This document shows positions 1-11,202 of a DNA stretch of 64,000 bases, one piece after another (the first letter of the stretch is position 1; each line of letters starts with the position of its first letter). The position numbers and the translations under genes were made by a program. This stretch comes from Mercurialis annua (lineage: Eukaryota; Streptophyta; Magnoliopsida; Malpighiales; Euphorbiaceae), in the NCBI RefSeq assembly GCF_937616625.2, contig NC_065574.1, positions 4,402,001 to 4,466,000 of the forward strand. Direction: 5' to 3'. The notes under the pieces are model-generated. The model was not told the origin of the DNA and searched no databases. It worked only from the letters and a program-made list of their open reading frames with translations.

Positions 1-100
1 GCAACTTGATAAAGTAATGTTTCTTCTTACTTAAAATTACTGCACTTGAAACGAAAGCTGGAGTTGTTTTCTTATATTTCTTTTGCTTTGAGTTCTGCAG

Positions 101-987
101 GTACTTGCAAGGAGACAAATTGATGTGCTTACAGCTAACGCATGGATGTTAGATAGCAAAGAGCTTGAACAGAAGGTTTTGTATTAACTTTGCTCGAGTC
201 CTATTTAAACGAAAATCAAACGAAAAGGAAAAGAAAAGGATCTAAATTACAATGTATTGTAGGTTGCGAAATTGAGCATACAAAGTGGGGTTCCATCTGA
301 ATATACCCATATGATTTTGCATCAGACTGATACAGGGGAGAAAGTACCAGAAACACTAGCTCTGCACGAGGTATGCATTTGCCTTAGTTTTTTTTACTTT
401 TAAACAGTTGATAGGAAGAATGCTACTTTTCGGTTGAGTTTCTCGCACTGAGTCACACATATACACACAATGACACCAACCGAATTGGTGGCAGAACCAG
501 TGTGGCCAAAGGTGGTCGGTTCAAGTGATTTTTAGTTTTTATGAGATTCTTGGCTGGCCAGTCTAGTTTGGTTCTTAAAACACTGCGCACAATAACACAA
601 TACGAGTCGGAATTATTAGTTATGTAATGTCCACAACATCAGGTTTTCAACAAATTTAATCCACTTAAAAGAGATGAGCCTGGAAAGCAAAACATTGTTA
701 TTCTGGGGAGCCTAGGAGTCGGGTTCGGCGATTTGAAAGAAACAGCAGCAAATATTCCTCCAGGAACTGAAGAAACGAAGTCATCCGATGCTACTGATAT
801 GATAATGAAGGCTGCTTCCCACGGTTGCAGCAGGCTGCTTGAACGGTTCTGTTGCATGTGCTTCCTTCAGACTTGTTCGCACATGAATAACCAATGTACT
901 ATTATTCTCTCGCAACTTTGTGCTGCTCTCGCTTGCTTTGAATGCGTCAAATGCTGTTTTGATTTGTGTGAGTGTGAATGTTTGTAA
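101..987 (+). CDS. 3' end of a VIT/von Willebrand factor A-domain protein (inter-alpha-trypsin inhibitor heavy chain-like)
   Basis: Three in-frame exons with GT-AG borders: 101-175, 263-370 and 643-987, ending in TAA. The upstream exons lie outside the window. The first exon reads VLARRQIDVLTANAWM and the second AKLSIQSGVPSEYTHMIL, which match the region after the VWA domain in plant proteins annotated as inter-alpha-trypsin inhibitor heavy chain-related (Arabidopsis At1g19110 from memory). The last exon contains a glycine-rich segment (ILGSLGVGFGDL) and a strikingly cysteine-rich tail with many CC pairs, ending CECL. Exon lengths 75 and 108 keep phase 0 throughout, and no stop or frameshift is visible, so this looks functional. 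The biochemical role of the plant family is not established. Only the C-terminal part can be judged here; the VIT and VWA domains are inferred from the family, not seen. Confidence 0.85.
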
Positions 988-1599
988 TTATGTTGTAAAT
1001 TCATGAAATAATACACAAAAATTATATGAGTGGATGAGTGGTGTCAACACTTTTCTCAATCTCTTATTTCAGTATTTTAGTTTTTTTTTCTCTCTTTCAG
1101 ATTAGTGTTTCAATATTCTAAAAGTATATCAGAGCTCCAAGAGAGCATCAACGTATTTATTTAGTTTCAAAAATTATTTTTAAAAATGCACTAAATGACA
1201 AAATATCCATAGACAAATAAAAATCTATTAATTAAAAAAACCTATTATGTATAATTATTTTTATTGAAGTTTCTATACTTTATATTTTTTATGTAACGAG
1301 TCTCTTACAAAGTGTAAGGATATTGTAGCTGACAACCCATTAAAATTTAGGTTAATTCCATATAAATGATCATATTTACACGTTTTTTCATTTTAATCAC
1401 GTTTTTTAAAAGGCGTTCTAAAGGATGTAATTAAAATAAAAAAAACGTATAAAGATAGCAATTTTATTTAAAATTAATTCTTAAAATTTTGATAACTATT
1501 TGAGTTTTTATTAAAAATTATTATCAAAATAAAAAAAATTCCGGAAACTGTTAAGTAGCTCGTTCTTTCCGATTATCCAAAAAACGCATGATCCGTCAG
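988..1599. other. 3' UTR and AT-rich spacer
   Basis: Begins with the 3' UTR of the VWA-type gene, which has A-rich polyadenylation-like sequence near 1005-1020. The rest is AT-rich spacer before the NDK5 promoter. No coding potential or structured repeat was recognised. Confidence 0.5.
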
Positions 1600-1757
1600 A
1601 ATGGGTCCCATGAGCTCTTACTGCTGAGATATGATAGTTGGCTACGTGTCATGACAAATCACATCCTATGATCTTCTGTCGGATCAACACGTGTATAAAA
1701 CAGCCGAGTTGACTTTTCTACCAAAGATATCATTCGCTCTACATTGGTCCATTTCAT
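1600..1757 (+). promoter_or_regulatory. NDK5 core promoter region
   Basis: A TATAAAA box at 1694-1700 follows an ACACGTGT G-box-like element at about 1688-1693 and precedes a TTGAC W-box core near 1710. It lies about 380 bp upstream of the NDK5 ATG, and the distance is partly a 5' UTR intron (donor at 1944, acceptor ending 2069). The same block is present in inverted orientation at 7415-7572, where the TATA, the ACACGT core and the TTGAC motif are all retained. The sequence identity is seen directly; promoter activity is inferred. Confidence 0.6.
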
Positions 1758-2075
1758 TTCATGCCCTGAAAATTTCTGATTCTCTTCTTTTCCCGCCTTT
1801 CCCATCCTCTATTTCCAGGTGTCTAACATCTGTTTGGTTCTCGAGAAAATTCACCAAATTGCTAAACTAATTTATAAATAAAATCATCAAGATTCCAGAT
1901 TCTCTCAGCGATCATTACTGTCAAGAAAGCGATTTATAATTTGGTGAGTGGCGACATTAAGATTTTGAACTTCATTTGCTAATTTTCCGTATTTGATTCT
2001 AATAATTATGATTACTTGATAATGATGTTCCTGTTTCTTATTTTGTTTAATTTTATTTTTGGTGTCCAGCTTCAA

Positions 2076-4150
2076 ATGACTGTTCGCTCCGGCTCACTCT
2101 TAATTTGCCTTCTGATTTCGTTGTTCTTCACAATCAGGTAACCAGTTAACTTAGGGTTTTAATTCGTTTGTCCATCGCTAATTCGCTATCAAAGATTACG
2201 AAATTTATTGTAATTTGCAATTTGTACGAGTTTAAATTTTGTGATTTAACTGTATTTTGTATCAGCTATTTTATACGCTAAGTACTTCTGTTATGGAAAT
2301 GTAGTTCTTCAAGCAATGAAAGCAGAGAGGAGAATACACTGGCTATGATAAAGCCAGATGGATTATTAGGTAATTATACCGAAAGGATAAAAGAGATGAT
2401 TGTGCGATCTGGTTTCAATATTGCTAAGGAAATCGTTACCCAACTTGACGAAGACCATGCTTCAACGTTTTATGCCGAGCACTCTTCCAGGAGCTTCTTT
2501 CCGAATCTTATAAAATACATGACAAGGTATATTCAGTTTTGTCGTGTTGATTAATAATTTGGAGTAATTGGATTATACATTTGGAGTTACATTATTAAGG
2601 TTTATAGGTTGAAAGCAAATTATAGTTATGAATTGTATAGTTTAGTTAGATACATGGTAATGAATCTCGTGCTTTCACTTATTCAAGTTGTATGATTATA
2701 TGTCTCTTGTCATATTAGCATATGACTGCATTTATAATTCTGCATGTTGATGTGAATACTATGGTAGAATGGAAAGTTGCCATCATCGTTTTCCTTTGTA
2801 TTATGTTGGATACTATTGATGTATGCATTTTTCAGTGGTCCCGTGTTGGCTATGGTATTGAAGAAAGAAAATGCGGTTGTAGATTGGCGTGCTCTGATTG
2901 GACCAACTGATGCACATAAAGCTAAGATTACACATCCTGACAGGTTATTTGTGTCCTATTATTGTAGTTTCTTTACATAAGCTCCTGTGTTTCATTTTTT
3001 GGTGTTTTTTACTAGTTACTAACTTACTACTTAGCTGTTTGCTGATTTCTATTGATTGTTTAATCTGGCAATTTTCAGCATCAGAGCACTGTGTGGGCTG
3101 GACTCAGAAAAGAACTGTGTTCATGGCTCAGACTCATTGGAATCAGCTCAAAGAGAAATCTCCTTTTTCTTTGGAGAGATATACTCAGGTCGGTATTGTT
3201 TTCTTTGGATTTTTCTATTTGTCGTGGCAATTTTTTCTGTGATGATATTAACAGTTTCTTGTTCTGTCAAAATGATAAAACTTTGTGGAAACTCAGCCCT
3301 TTACAAATCAGTATGGTTAACTATTAATGTTTCTTGTCAATGCCTATATCTAATTTGTTACATAGTTCTTTAGGCATCAAATTGAACATCAGACCTGTTT
3401 TGATACTTTTGGATGATACATACAGTCTGGATTAAAGAATCCTTGTCATCCCAGCGATATGCATGCACTATAAATCAGTAAAATTGTTGCTAATTCTCTC
3501 TAGTTAACCTCTAATACATTATCATGGAATTTGAGTGCTGTATGAATACTTTATTCAGACCATCTAATATTTCAAACCTAGTATATGGCTGCCCTGAGTT
3601 TATGACAAACGTTATGTTAACTCTTAGGAAATGACTAAATTTGTTAACTTGTAAACTTCTAGTCACTGTCCTGACTGTTGGTAGTAATTTGTTGCTTGAA
3701 TCGCCAAGTGCAAACTATTGGAGCTTCTATATTTATCAAAATTAGTTAGTTAGTGTGTTAGTTATACTAGCTAGTTTTCCCGCTCATTTTATGCCATGTT
3801 GGCAATCCTTGTTTTCTTTTCTGTTTTAATCATCTGCCATGTTGGCAATTAGACTAGGATCAGTGACATGGCACATGTCTTGTATATATACTGATTTGGA
3901 TGATTAATAAAACAAGTAGACTTTTTACCCAAAATTTCTCATTCTTTAACAACTAGAAGGAAAATGGAAACAGTAACCTTGATAATGCTTATTATTACTG
4001 AAAAAATGTCAGAAACAGGAACTTCATTAATGCTTATCAGTTTACATTCTTAATTAAAAGAAAATGGGCTTGTGATAACTTGTCATTTTCTGTTTTCTGC
4101 TTGTATGATTATTAATAGGTGAGGCGGTTGGAATACATGATGAACTGTGA
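2076..4150 (+). CDS. NDK5: Nucleoside diphosphate kinase 5-type protein, secretory/ER-lumenal
   Basis: Five coding exons: 2076-2137, 2305-2526, 2836-2943, 3079-3188 and 4119-4150 (534 nt, 177 aa), plus a 5' UTR intron at 1944-2069. NDPKs move the gamma phosphate from ATP to other NDPs through a phospho-histidine. The N-terminus (about residues 1-21) is a hydrophobic signal peptide, LLICLLISLFFTIS. It is followed by the NDPK fold: TLAMIKPDG at its start, ALIGPTDAHKAK, SIRALCG, and the active-site motif NCVHGSDS with the catalytic His. The short last exon encodes GEAVGIHDEL, so the protein ends in a canonical HDEL ER-retrieval signal. The last intron (930 bp) was assigned because joining 3188 to 4119 keeps frame and gives HDEL. 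Reading through the intron instead would give an unrelated hydrophobic tail. All conserved motifs are intact. The 3' UTR runs to roughly 4400-4600. Confidence 0.92.
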
Positions 4151-5349
4151 GTGGAATGCACTGAGGAGGACTGCATGTTATTGTATGTCTGCTCTCTCCC
4201 TTCAATGGCTTATATGTTTCCAAACCTTTCATCTCCACGAGGAAGAGCTCAGTACCTGATGAGCTGGGGTTGTTTAGTGGAATTGTGATATATGCCTTTT
4301 AATGTTATATTTTTGTCTTTCTGTAAGTTGAGCAACACCATGTACTCCAAAGAACAGAGGACTTTTTGTTTACAAAACATCTAGATTTGGTTCGTATCTA
4401 CTGTAACAAATTAAAACTCCATGGACCTCTTGGAAAGTGACATATCTGGTGTTTTTTCTAGGTTTATGCCTCTAGGTCCTTTTGGTATTAAGGTCAGCCG
4501 ATTATTAGTGTAGTTTAGCTTTATGAACGACCATGATGAGAATGTTGAAAAATTGCAGATAGTTTAGTGAGACTAGTTGATTTATGTTTCTAGTGTTTCC
4601 ATTAGCAAAAATTGAAGGCACTGATGAAATGAGATGTTTTCAGTTGAATTTTGTCTACAAATGGGTCTTAGACTTAGAATGTAAAAGTTAAATTTATTTG
4701 GTTTTGGTTGTGAGCCATAAATAGGTGTAAAGAACTTGTTTCAAAAAAGAAATCAGGTTAAATGGCATTCAAGAGAATGCTGCTGTGACAAAAAGTAATC
4801 ATAAAGAAGAAAGGAGATGCTTATGAAGGATCTTTGCTTTACAGGATTGAATAAAAGTTCAGAGTGAGTTAATGTGCAAAGTTCACAGAGATTCTATCTC
4901 AATATAATAAATTTGGTTTTGTGTATCATATGAGGAACTGCATTCTTAGGGTGAAGATAGCTTGTGTGCTAAGTATAGGTAGATACATGATTAAATGCAT
5001 GCACGGTTGAAGAATAAAGAAAAGCAACTGTCAAATTACATTCTTGCCAACTACTCAATTCTCAGAACTCTTTATTACAGAACAACCAAGTCAACTTGCC
5101 ACAGTCATAAGAGATTAGAATGAATCTAAGTCTACAAATATAATTTTAATTTTTGCTAAGTTGTTGTATTCGATGAGCTAGACTGTGTTGCATCTTATCA
5201 ACTTGCTTTGAATGTTCACTTTATTTAATTAGAGTTGGAGCTAATAAGGTCTAAAGCATTTTGCATGAAAGCAAAGATGATTTTAGGAGAAAGATTGCTA
5301 TATTGCATCTTTAAAGTTAGGGCTAACCATCGAATAAAATCTAAATACT
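4151..5349. other. NDK5 3' UTR and intergenic spacer
   Basis: The first several hundred bases are probable NDK5 3' UTR. The rest is ordinary AT-rich spacer with no recognisable gene or clear repeat. Confidence 0.5.
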
Positions 5350-5592
5350 GTTGACCTTTATCAATTTTAGTCCAATTTTTTAATTTCGTCAATTTTAACC
5401 TGATTTGGAAATTTGCATTTCAATTTTTATTAAATGCCCTTTTGAGTGAATATCACATGACTTTTACCTGTATGTAATGTAACTGGGTGATATTCACTCA
5501 AATTGGACAATGGATATAATTGAAATACAATTATTCAACTAGGCTAAAATTGATGTAATTAGAAGGTTGAGTTAGAATTGATATAGTTCGAC
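5350..5592. repeat. Fold-back (MITE-like) inverted repeat
   Basis: The left arm begins GTTGACCTTTATCAATTTTA near 5350 and the right arm is its diverged reverse complement ending at 5592. A second, inner pair, TGAGTGAATATCAC and GTGATATTCACTCA, lies near 5452-5500, so almost the whole 243 bp can fold into a long imperfect hairpin. No clean TSD was found, so the family is unassigned. Confidence 0.55.
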
Positions 5593-6691
5593 AAGATTTG
5601 CATCTTTCTGCTTCTTAGCCTTTTCACCCTTTTTAGTGGGGCAGGGAGATTTTGTTTAATAGGCTATACTACAAATGTCAGATTCTTATTTGAGACATAC
5701 TGCTTTCATTTCTTTGTTCAATTTATCTTTAATATGTGAATTATCTCATTAAGGGTTTTGAGTTTAGTTGTATTTTGTGTGTATCAGTGTCTTTTATGGT
5801 CAAATCTGCTTAAAACATTGATTGTCTACCCTCTTTTATAAATTGATTTTTGGATTTTCATCTGAGATGAGCTCCTATGACCTTGGATAATATCATTGAG
5901 TTCAATATTTGGTTGCTTGCAAACATGAAAGTTGATACCTGACTTATTTGAATAACGATTAAATGTGGCATAATGCTTATTTGCCACCTCCATGATTAAG
6001 TTGAAGCTAATAGAATTTAAATTGTTACAACTATTTATAACATGAACTAAGAATTTCACTTACATTCACGACATTCTTGCATTAGTTTATCCGCGCAACA
6101 CAACATTAACCCCCCACATCATAAGTGATCGTGGTTTACCATTAAAATGAAAGTTATGTGATTGATTGTGATCTAGATTGAATAGTGCTACCAACAAAGT
6201 CCTGATTAACGGCCAGGATTGGAGGTTTATTCATGCTCTTTGAGAGACATTGGATACACATTTTCATTTTCATGCTACTAACATATTATAAGTAGTTACA
6301 TGAAGTTTTGAGAACATTTGTGCAGGATGAAACATTTGCTTAGTTTAAATGCAGGACCCTGTTGTTATTTAATAAGCAAGAGATCCAATGAACGGAGAGC
6401 TAGTCAAACAATGATGGCTACCAGAGGTCCACACCATACAAGGTCACTTTATACTTTGCTTAAGTTCCATTACATTCCAGATATAGTAAGTTTTGCATTA
6501 TTAAGTTTTTGCTCCTAAACTCTAGGCATCTAGTATATACTGTATATGCATCCACTCACATGGCTTCTTCCCTTCTTTTTGTTATCTTGGTGGGAGTGAT
6601 CCTTGACTAACTCATTTGCATCTCGAGGAAGTAATATTATTTCATAAAACTTTTTTACATGCATAAAAACTTTTACATTTTAAGCAGTATA
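5593..6691. other. Intergenic spacer
   Basis: AT-rich DNA with only short, low-complexity open frames. A short frame at 6318-6518 has no recognisable motif and ends where sequence quality for coding fades. Nothing is supported here. Confidence 0.4.
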
Positions 6692-6849
6692 GTGACGGGT
6701 TGCGTGACGATACAAATTAGATTTGTTAAACTTGTCTTTGGCAGGATCTTTTGATTTTATTTACTTTAAATGACGGGTTGCATGACGATACATATGAGAT
6801 TTCGTAAACTTGTTTTCCATAGGATATTTTGATCTGAATTACTTTTGAA
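6692..6849. repeat. 79-bp tandem duplication (two copies)
   Basis: TGACGGGTTGCGTGACGATAC starts the first copy at 6692; the near-identical start (one substitution) recurs at 6771. The copies stay alignable for about 79 bp each, through matching TTTGTTAAACTTGT and TTTCGTAAACTTGT segments. It is a simple local tandem duplication. Confidence 0.7.
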
Positions 6850-7414
6850 TTAAGCATTGAAATGGGTGACTTTTAGCTTTAAGTACTATAAACCAAAGAA
6901 CATCCTACACATAGCTCATTGTGTTCTTAAAACTCTTTAAAACTTTACTTTTTTATCTTATAGTGATAATCGAGCTCATCGTGTTCTTAAACTTTGGTTA
7001 ATTTTTATAATAGTTTATGTAAAATATACTAATCCACCTGCGTAAAATCACATGAACCACAAAATGCTAATATAAATTTTATATTAATACCTTGCTTAAA
7101 GGCGGCACATTCTCAAGCAAATGTTGGTTTAAGTGGTCCAAGGAAAATTCGTGTCAACCAATCACATTGTTTAGATTATCTAGAATCCACTTTAGATTTG
7201 TCTAGAGATTTCATTAGAGTAGGACGAAGCACTTATATTAATTAATAAGCAAGTGGCTTCATTGTGATTAAGCTTGATACTATAGATTATAGAATGAACC
7301 AATCATGTGCTTTAGTTGAGCAAGTGATTTTAAAAAATGTGTCACTTAAATATTCAAAATACAAAGAAATGAAGAATGACGGGGCTAACTGAAAGAGTTC
7401 GTGGTTTTGGTGTG

Positions 7415-7572
7415 CATGAAATGGACCAAGGGAGCTAATTAGTGTCTGGGTAGAAAAGTCAACCCGCCTCTTTTATATACGTGTTGATCCGACAGGAAAT
7501 CATGGGATGTACTTTGTCGTGACACGTAGCCATTCTGTCAGAACCTAACAGTGTAAATACATGGAACCCATT
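7415..7572 (-). repeat. Inverted copy of the NDK5 promoter block
   Basis: The reverse complement of this block aligns with 1600-1757. Shared landmarks in the same order are ATGGGT-CCATG, GGCTACGTGTCA-GACAAA, CTGTCGGATCAACACGT, the TATAAAA box, TTGACTTTTCTACC and TTGGTCCATTTCAT. Similarity stops near both ends: the NDK5 5' UTR and coding sequence are not carried along. The copy points left, toward the NDK5 3' end. Whether it drives transcription is unknown. Confidence 0.8.
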
Positions 7573-7668
7573 TGATGTACCAATCACGTGAGAGAGTGGT
7601 GTCTTTGAGGGACCTGGGCTCACAGAAATTTAAAGAGGTGGCTAATGACCATTAAATGGGAAAATTTT

Positions 7669-8478
7669 GGGTAATTTTCAATAACAGCCCCTTGATTTTC
7701 GTGTCTTTTCCAGGAAGTTCCTAAACTTTAATTTGTATTATTTTTCAAGTTTTATCTTGTAACCATATTGTCTCTGATGATGTGGCTAGTTTAAAATGTA
7801 AATGAGTTGGGCTACTCACAAATTATTTGCGATCTACTCAAAGAAAACTTGAAATCAATTAGAAAAAGTCAAGTCGAGCTTGAGTTCGAACTAGAGTTTC
7901 ATCTCGAGCCGAACTCGAGAATCTGGTAAAGAGGCTCGCGAAACTCGTGATCCTAAACAAATTACAAGTCTAAACGAGTCTCTCTTATATGTATAAAATA
8001 ATATTTATATTTTGCTATATTGACTATATATACCTTTTAATTTAGGTGTCTTGAATTTTTATATTTCAAAGTGGAAAAAATTTAAATGCATAAATATGAT
8101 GGTTTTTTTAATAATTACTTTTATCCTTTATTGAACTATAGTCAAATTCAAGCTCAAATAGTTTGGATATCGTTCGAGTTTGAGCTCGAAAATTTAACCT
8201 ATTCAAGCTCGAGCTCTAACTTGTTTAGTACACGAGCTTGAGCTTGACATAATTCTGTCTCGGTTCAGCTGATTTACACCCCTAGGCTAGCTGGAGTCAT
8301 ATTTGGGCCGATAAACTTTTTTATTTGTAATGCGGTCCCAATTTCTGATCTAATTAATTGACCATCTTGTTATTAAATTTTGATTGAAGGTGAGCCGAGT
8401 TTAGTTAGAAAAAATATAAATAAAATAGAAGTTGAGGGAGAATAGTTAAAAGTGGACGGACTGTTATAAAATTTGCCC
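7669..8478. mobile_element. Mutator-like MITE carrying a nested hAT-like element
   Basis: The termini are related inverted repeats: left GGGTAATTTTCAATAACAG, and right reading GGGCAAATTTTATAACAG on the minus strand. They are flanked by 9-bp direct repeats, GAAAATTTT (7660-7668) and GAAAATCTT (8479-8487), with one mismatch. A 9-bp duplication and no transposase fit a non-autonomous Mutator-like element. About 495 bp of its length is the nested hAT-like insertion at 7790-8284. Confidence 0.7.
7790..8284. mobile_element. Non-autonomous hAT-like element, nested
   Basis: The right end TTTACACCCCTA is the typical 3' end of plant hAT elements with a TAGGGGTGTAAAT terminus. The left end (TGTAAATGAGTTG near 7797) matches it imperfectly. 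The interior has many copies of the GAGCTCGAG / CTCGAGCTC subterminal motif. GGCTAG flanks both sides (7784-7789 and 8285-8290), a partial target duplication. No transposase remains. Confidence 0.65.
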
Positions 8479-8487
8479 GAAAATCTT

Positions 8488-9006
8488 AATCGTTTTATTT
8501 ATTTTCATTCATATATCATATATGTCGTTGGGAAGTTTATAAATAAGATGTCTAAGCAGATAAATAATCTAAAGCTGTGATATAAATTAAAGTATGTTTA
8601 GCTGGCTAAATTTTTTAATGAGGTTTCATAGGAGTTTCTCTGTTAGTTCTTTGTAGCAAGAGCATGCACATGACGATGGTCTCTTGCAGACAACTGAATC
8701 TATTTCATCGACAATGACAGATCATTGACTAAATATCTTGCTTTTTTTTTTTAATATGTTCTTGTTTTTGGTAATTACTTAAAGAGACGGATGTGTTATT
8801 TCCTCTTACTTCTATTAAAATAATAAATATTAATAAAGTGCCAATTAAGTACTTTTTCCATTTCCAAATTATATTAAAAATAAAAATGGAATGTTATTGA
8901 TACAAAATGTCCATTCCAATGTTATTATGGAGTATATTATCAAACACAATGAAGTAGTTAAAATCTTTTATAGGTATAAAAAGTTCAATTTAGCACATAA
9001 TTTATA
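8488..9006. other. Intergenic spacer
   Basis: AT-rich, with no gene, strong repeat or RNA signature recognised. Confidence 0.4.
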
Positions 9007-9352
9007 GGGTAATTTACACGAATTGTCTCTAGACTATCTTTTCTTTTTAAACCGTCCATAAATTTTAAGTACCCTAAATGTCCCTAAATTTTTATTTGAT
9101 AACTTGATTGTTTCTAATGTTATTTTACGTTTTTCAATATTAATGACATAGCATTGACATTGACGTTTTATATAGACGCCTAAAATTTTAATTTTTGTCG
9201 GGCGACGCTATTTGGCAATTTAGACGTCTATATATGACTTCAGTTAGCATGCCACGTAATTAAAATTGACGAAAACAGCATAAGATCAATTAAAGTTTTG
9301 GAACGATTCGAAGAGAGAGATGACAGTTCGGGTACAATTAGTGTAAATTCCC
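9007..9352. mobile_element. MITE with GGGTAATTTACAC termini
   Basis: The left end GGGTAATTTACACGAATTGT has its inverted counterpart at the right, ACAATTAGTGTAAATTCCC, ending at 9352. The flanks TAATTTATA (8998-9006) and TACTTTATG (9353-9361) agree at 7 of 9 positions, compatible with an old 9-bp Mutator-type TSD. Its ends resemble those of the elements at 7669-8478 and 9957-10379. Confidence 0.6.
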
Positions 9353-9956
9353 TACTTTATGGGATCATTTTATGTTATCTATAGAATATTGAGATTTTAT
9401 TCTTAGTGCTTTACAACAGAAAGAAATAAAAGATTTAAGAGCAAATTTGGTCGGTGATGGATTGGAGACATTACCATGCGGTGCTATGTGTATTATATGT
9501 TCTTTATTCTGTGATGATCCTTTATACATCGATTCCTTAGTCTTTCTGTTTTGACGTCTGCTATAAGAAAAAAATGTTACCAATTCTTTTTGAAAGTATA
9601 GACGCTTAATTGATATTTTATATCTTAAAAGATTGTTAAGTGATTAGGAATATGTTTGTAATTTACTATTTAACCAGAATTAGCTCTTAATTTATTTGAT
9701 TCCTCTTGCTGCATGTTATATTTCTTATTAAGGGGAGGTTAGACTATGTCTGTGGGCTCAGTTTGTTACGTATTTATGTAAACTGTTACAATAAAATATT
9801 TTTAGTTGTTTGGAAAATGACCATTAATTGCTAAATTCCCCCTACATCTTTAAATTTTCTCGAGTACATAGTTTAGACACCCAAATTACGTTAAGCATAC
9901 AACTGAGTACAGAGCTTAATGTAGGATTTAATATTTCATGATTTGATAGAAAAATA
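9353..9956. other. Intergenic spacer
   Basis: AT-rich. A minus-strand open frame at 9365-9583 has no recognisable domain or codon character and is not called. Nothing else is supported. Confidence 0.4.
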
Positions 9957-10379
9957 GGGTAAATTTTTACTCACAGTTTCTGAACTTTCATCTCTTTCCC
10001 ACCAAAATTCTTTTAGTTAATGTATAATTTTAAATTTCCTTTAAATTAAATGATACCTCAAAAAGATATGTTTCATCCATACTACATTTTTTCCGTAAAA
10101 AAATGTTGATATGACGCCTACAATGCAGTTGATTTGGTAAATGAAAGCCACTTGTACAAAAAAAATGAACATTACTGACATGTAATTTTTTTATTCGCGA
10201 TTTCCATTTGGCAGATCAATTGCATTGCAGCAATTTTTGATAGAAAAACTGCAAAAGAATATTAATTTATTTTTCGTCGTACTAATAAAAAGTCATAAAT
10301 TTTACATTTACAATTGAAATAATTTTTATTATGTTATGGAAAAGAGACGAAAGTTCTATACTATGGGTGAAAATTATCC
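9957..10379. mobile_element. MITE with GGGTAAATTTTTAC termini and exact TSD
   Basis: The left end GGGTAAATTTTTACTCACAG and the reverse complement of the right end match over about 40 bp, including a shared GAACTTTC-TCTCTTT segment. It is flanked by exact 8-bp direct repeats GAAAAATA at 9949-9956 and 10380-10387. It is 423 bp long with no coding capacity. It belongs with the other GGGTAA-ended elements in this spacer. Confidence 0.75.
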
Positions 10380-11202
10380 GAAAAATAGTCATAACGAAAT
10401 GATGCAATTATAGCATACGCTGGTACGTAGAGCCTATGCTAATTATCCTTACAGCTTGAGGAAGCAAGAAGAAGAGGGCTCTGGAAACCAATATGTGTAG
10501 TACTATCGATTTTTTTTATGGTTGTACTATCAAATTAGTTACTTGAAGTTGAAAAGTAAAGTAATGATCAATTCTATAGCAATATCTAGACCAACAGTTT
10601 TGTGTCACTACTAAGATCGTTAGATTAATCATAATTTTACATAGAGATTGAACCTACTTTCTAATCTTTGTACTTTTATATTTATTTTACATATATATTA
10701 TTAATTGGATGGACAAGAATAGTGCCACGAACTGAGTTTCATTCTTACACAGTAAAGTCTCAAATTAAATTGTACTTGATAAGTAAAAAATATAGAAAAG
10801 GACGAATACTAAAATCACTTTTAGATTAATATAAAATAAAGGGGAATGTGTTTAATGGTAGTGGGATATGTGTGGATGTATAGAGGCATATTAGTTGTAT
10901 AGGATAAAAGGTGAAGAGAATACAAATAGAAAGATATAAAAAGTGTTGGAAATAGGTGAGAGCTGTACTTAGGAACTTGAACCTGTAGAAATTTTCTCAA
11001 GTTTTAGTTATATATCCATCAAATTCATCAAAATCTCATCTCTCTTTTGATACTCTTAAAGTTCAAATTCTCATTGTTTCTAGTGGTTGCCTTTTTCATG
11101 CACATACATTTTTCCTCATCTTTTAGCATTTTTTGCTCTCATTTCTGAACCTTAGAAGCTGTAAAGAGAGAAAAAAAAAAAGCTGCCTAATCTACATCAA
11201 AA
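10380..11202 (+). promoter_or_regulatory. Upstream region and 5' UTR of the LAZY-like gene
   Basis: A TATA-like TATAAAAA lies at about 10935-10942, some 260 bp before the ATG at 11203. An A-rich leader (about 11169-11181) sits just upstream of the start. Nothing else is clearly regulatory in this 800-bp spacer. The assignment of the TATA box is inferred from position. Confidence 0.45.

Noticed and set aside
9365..9583. Minus-strand short open frame
   Set aside because: No motif, no splice context and low-complexity surroundings. The same holds for frames near 5826, 18258, 28649, 47041 and 57572.
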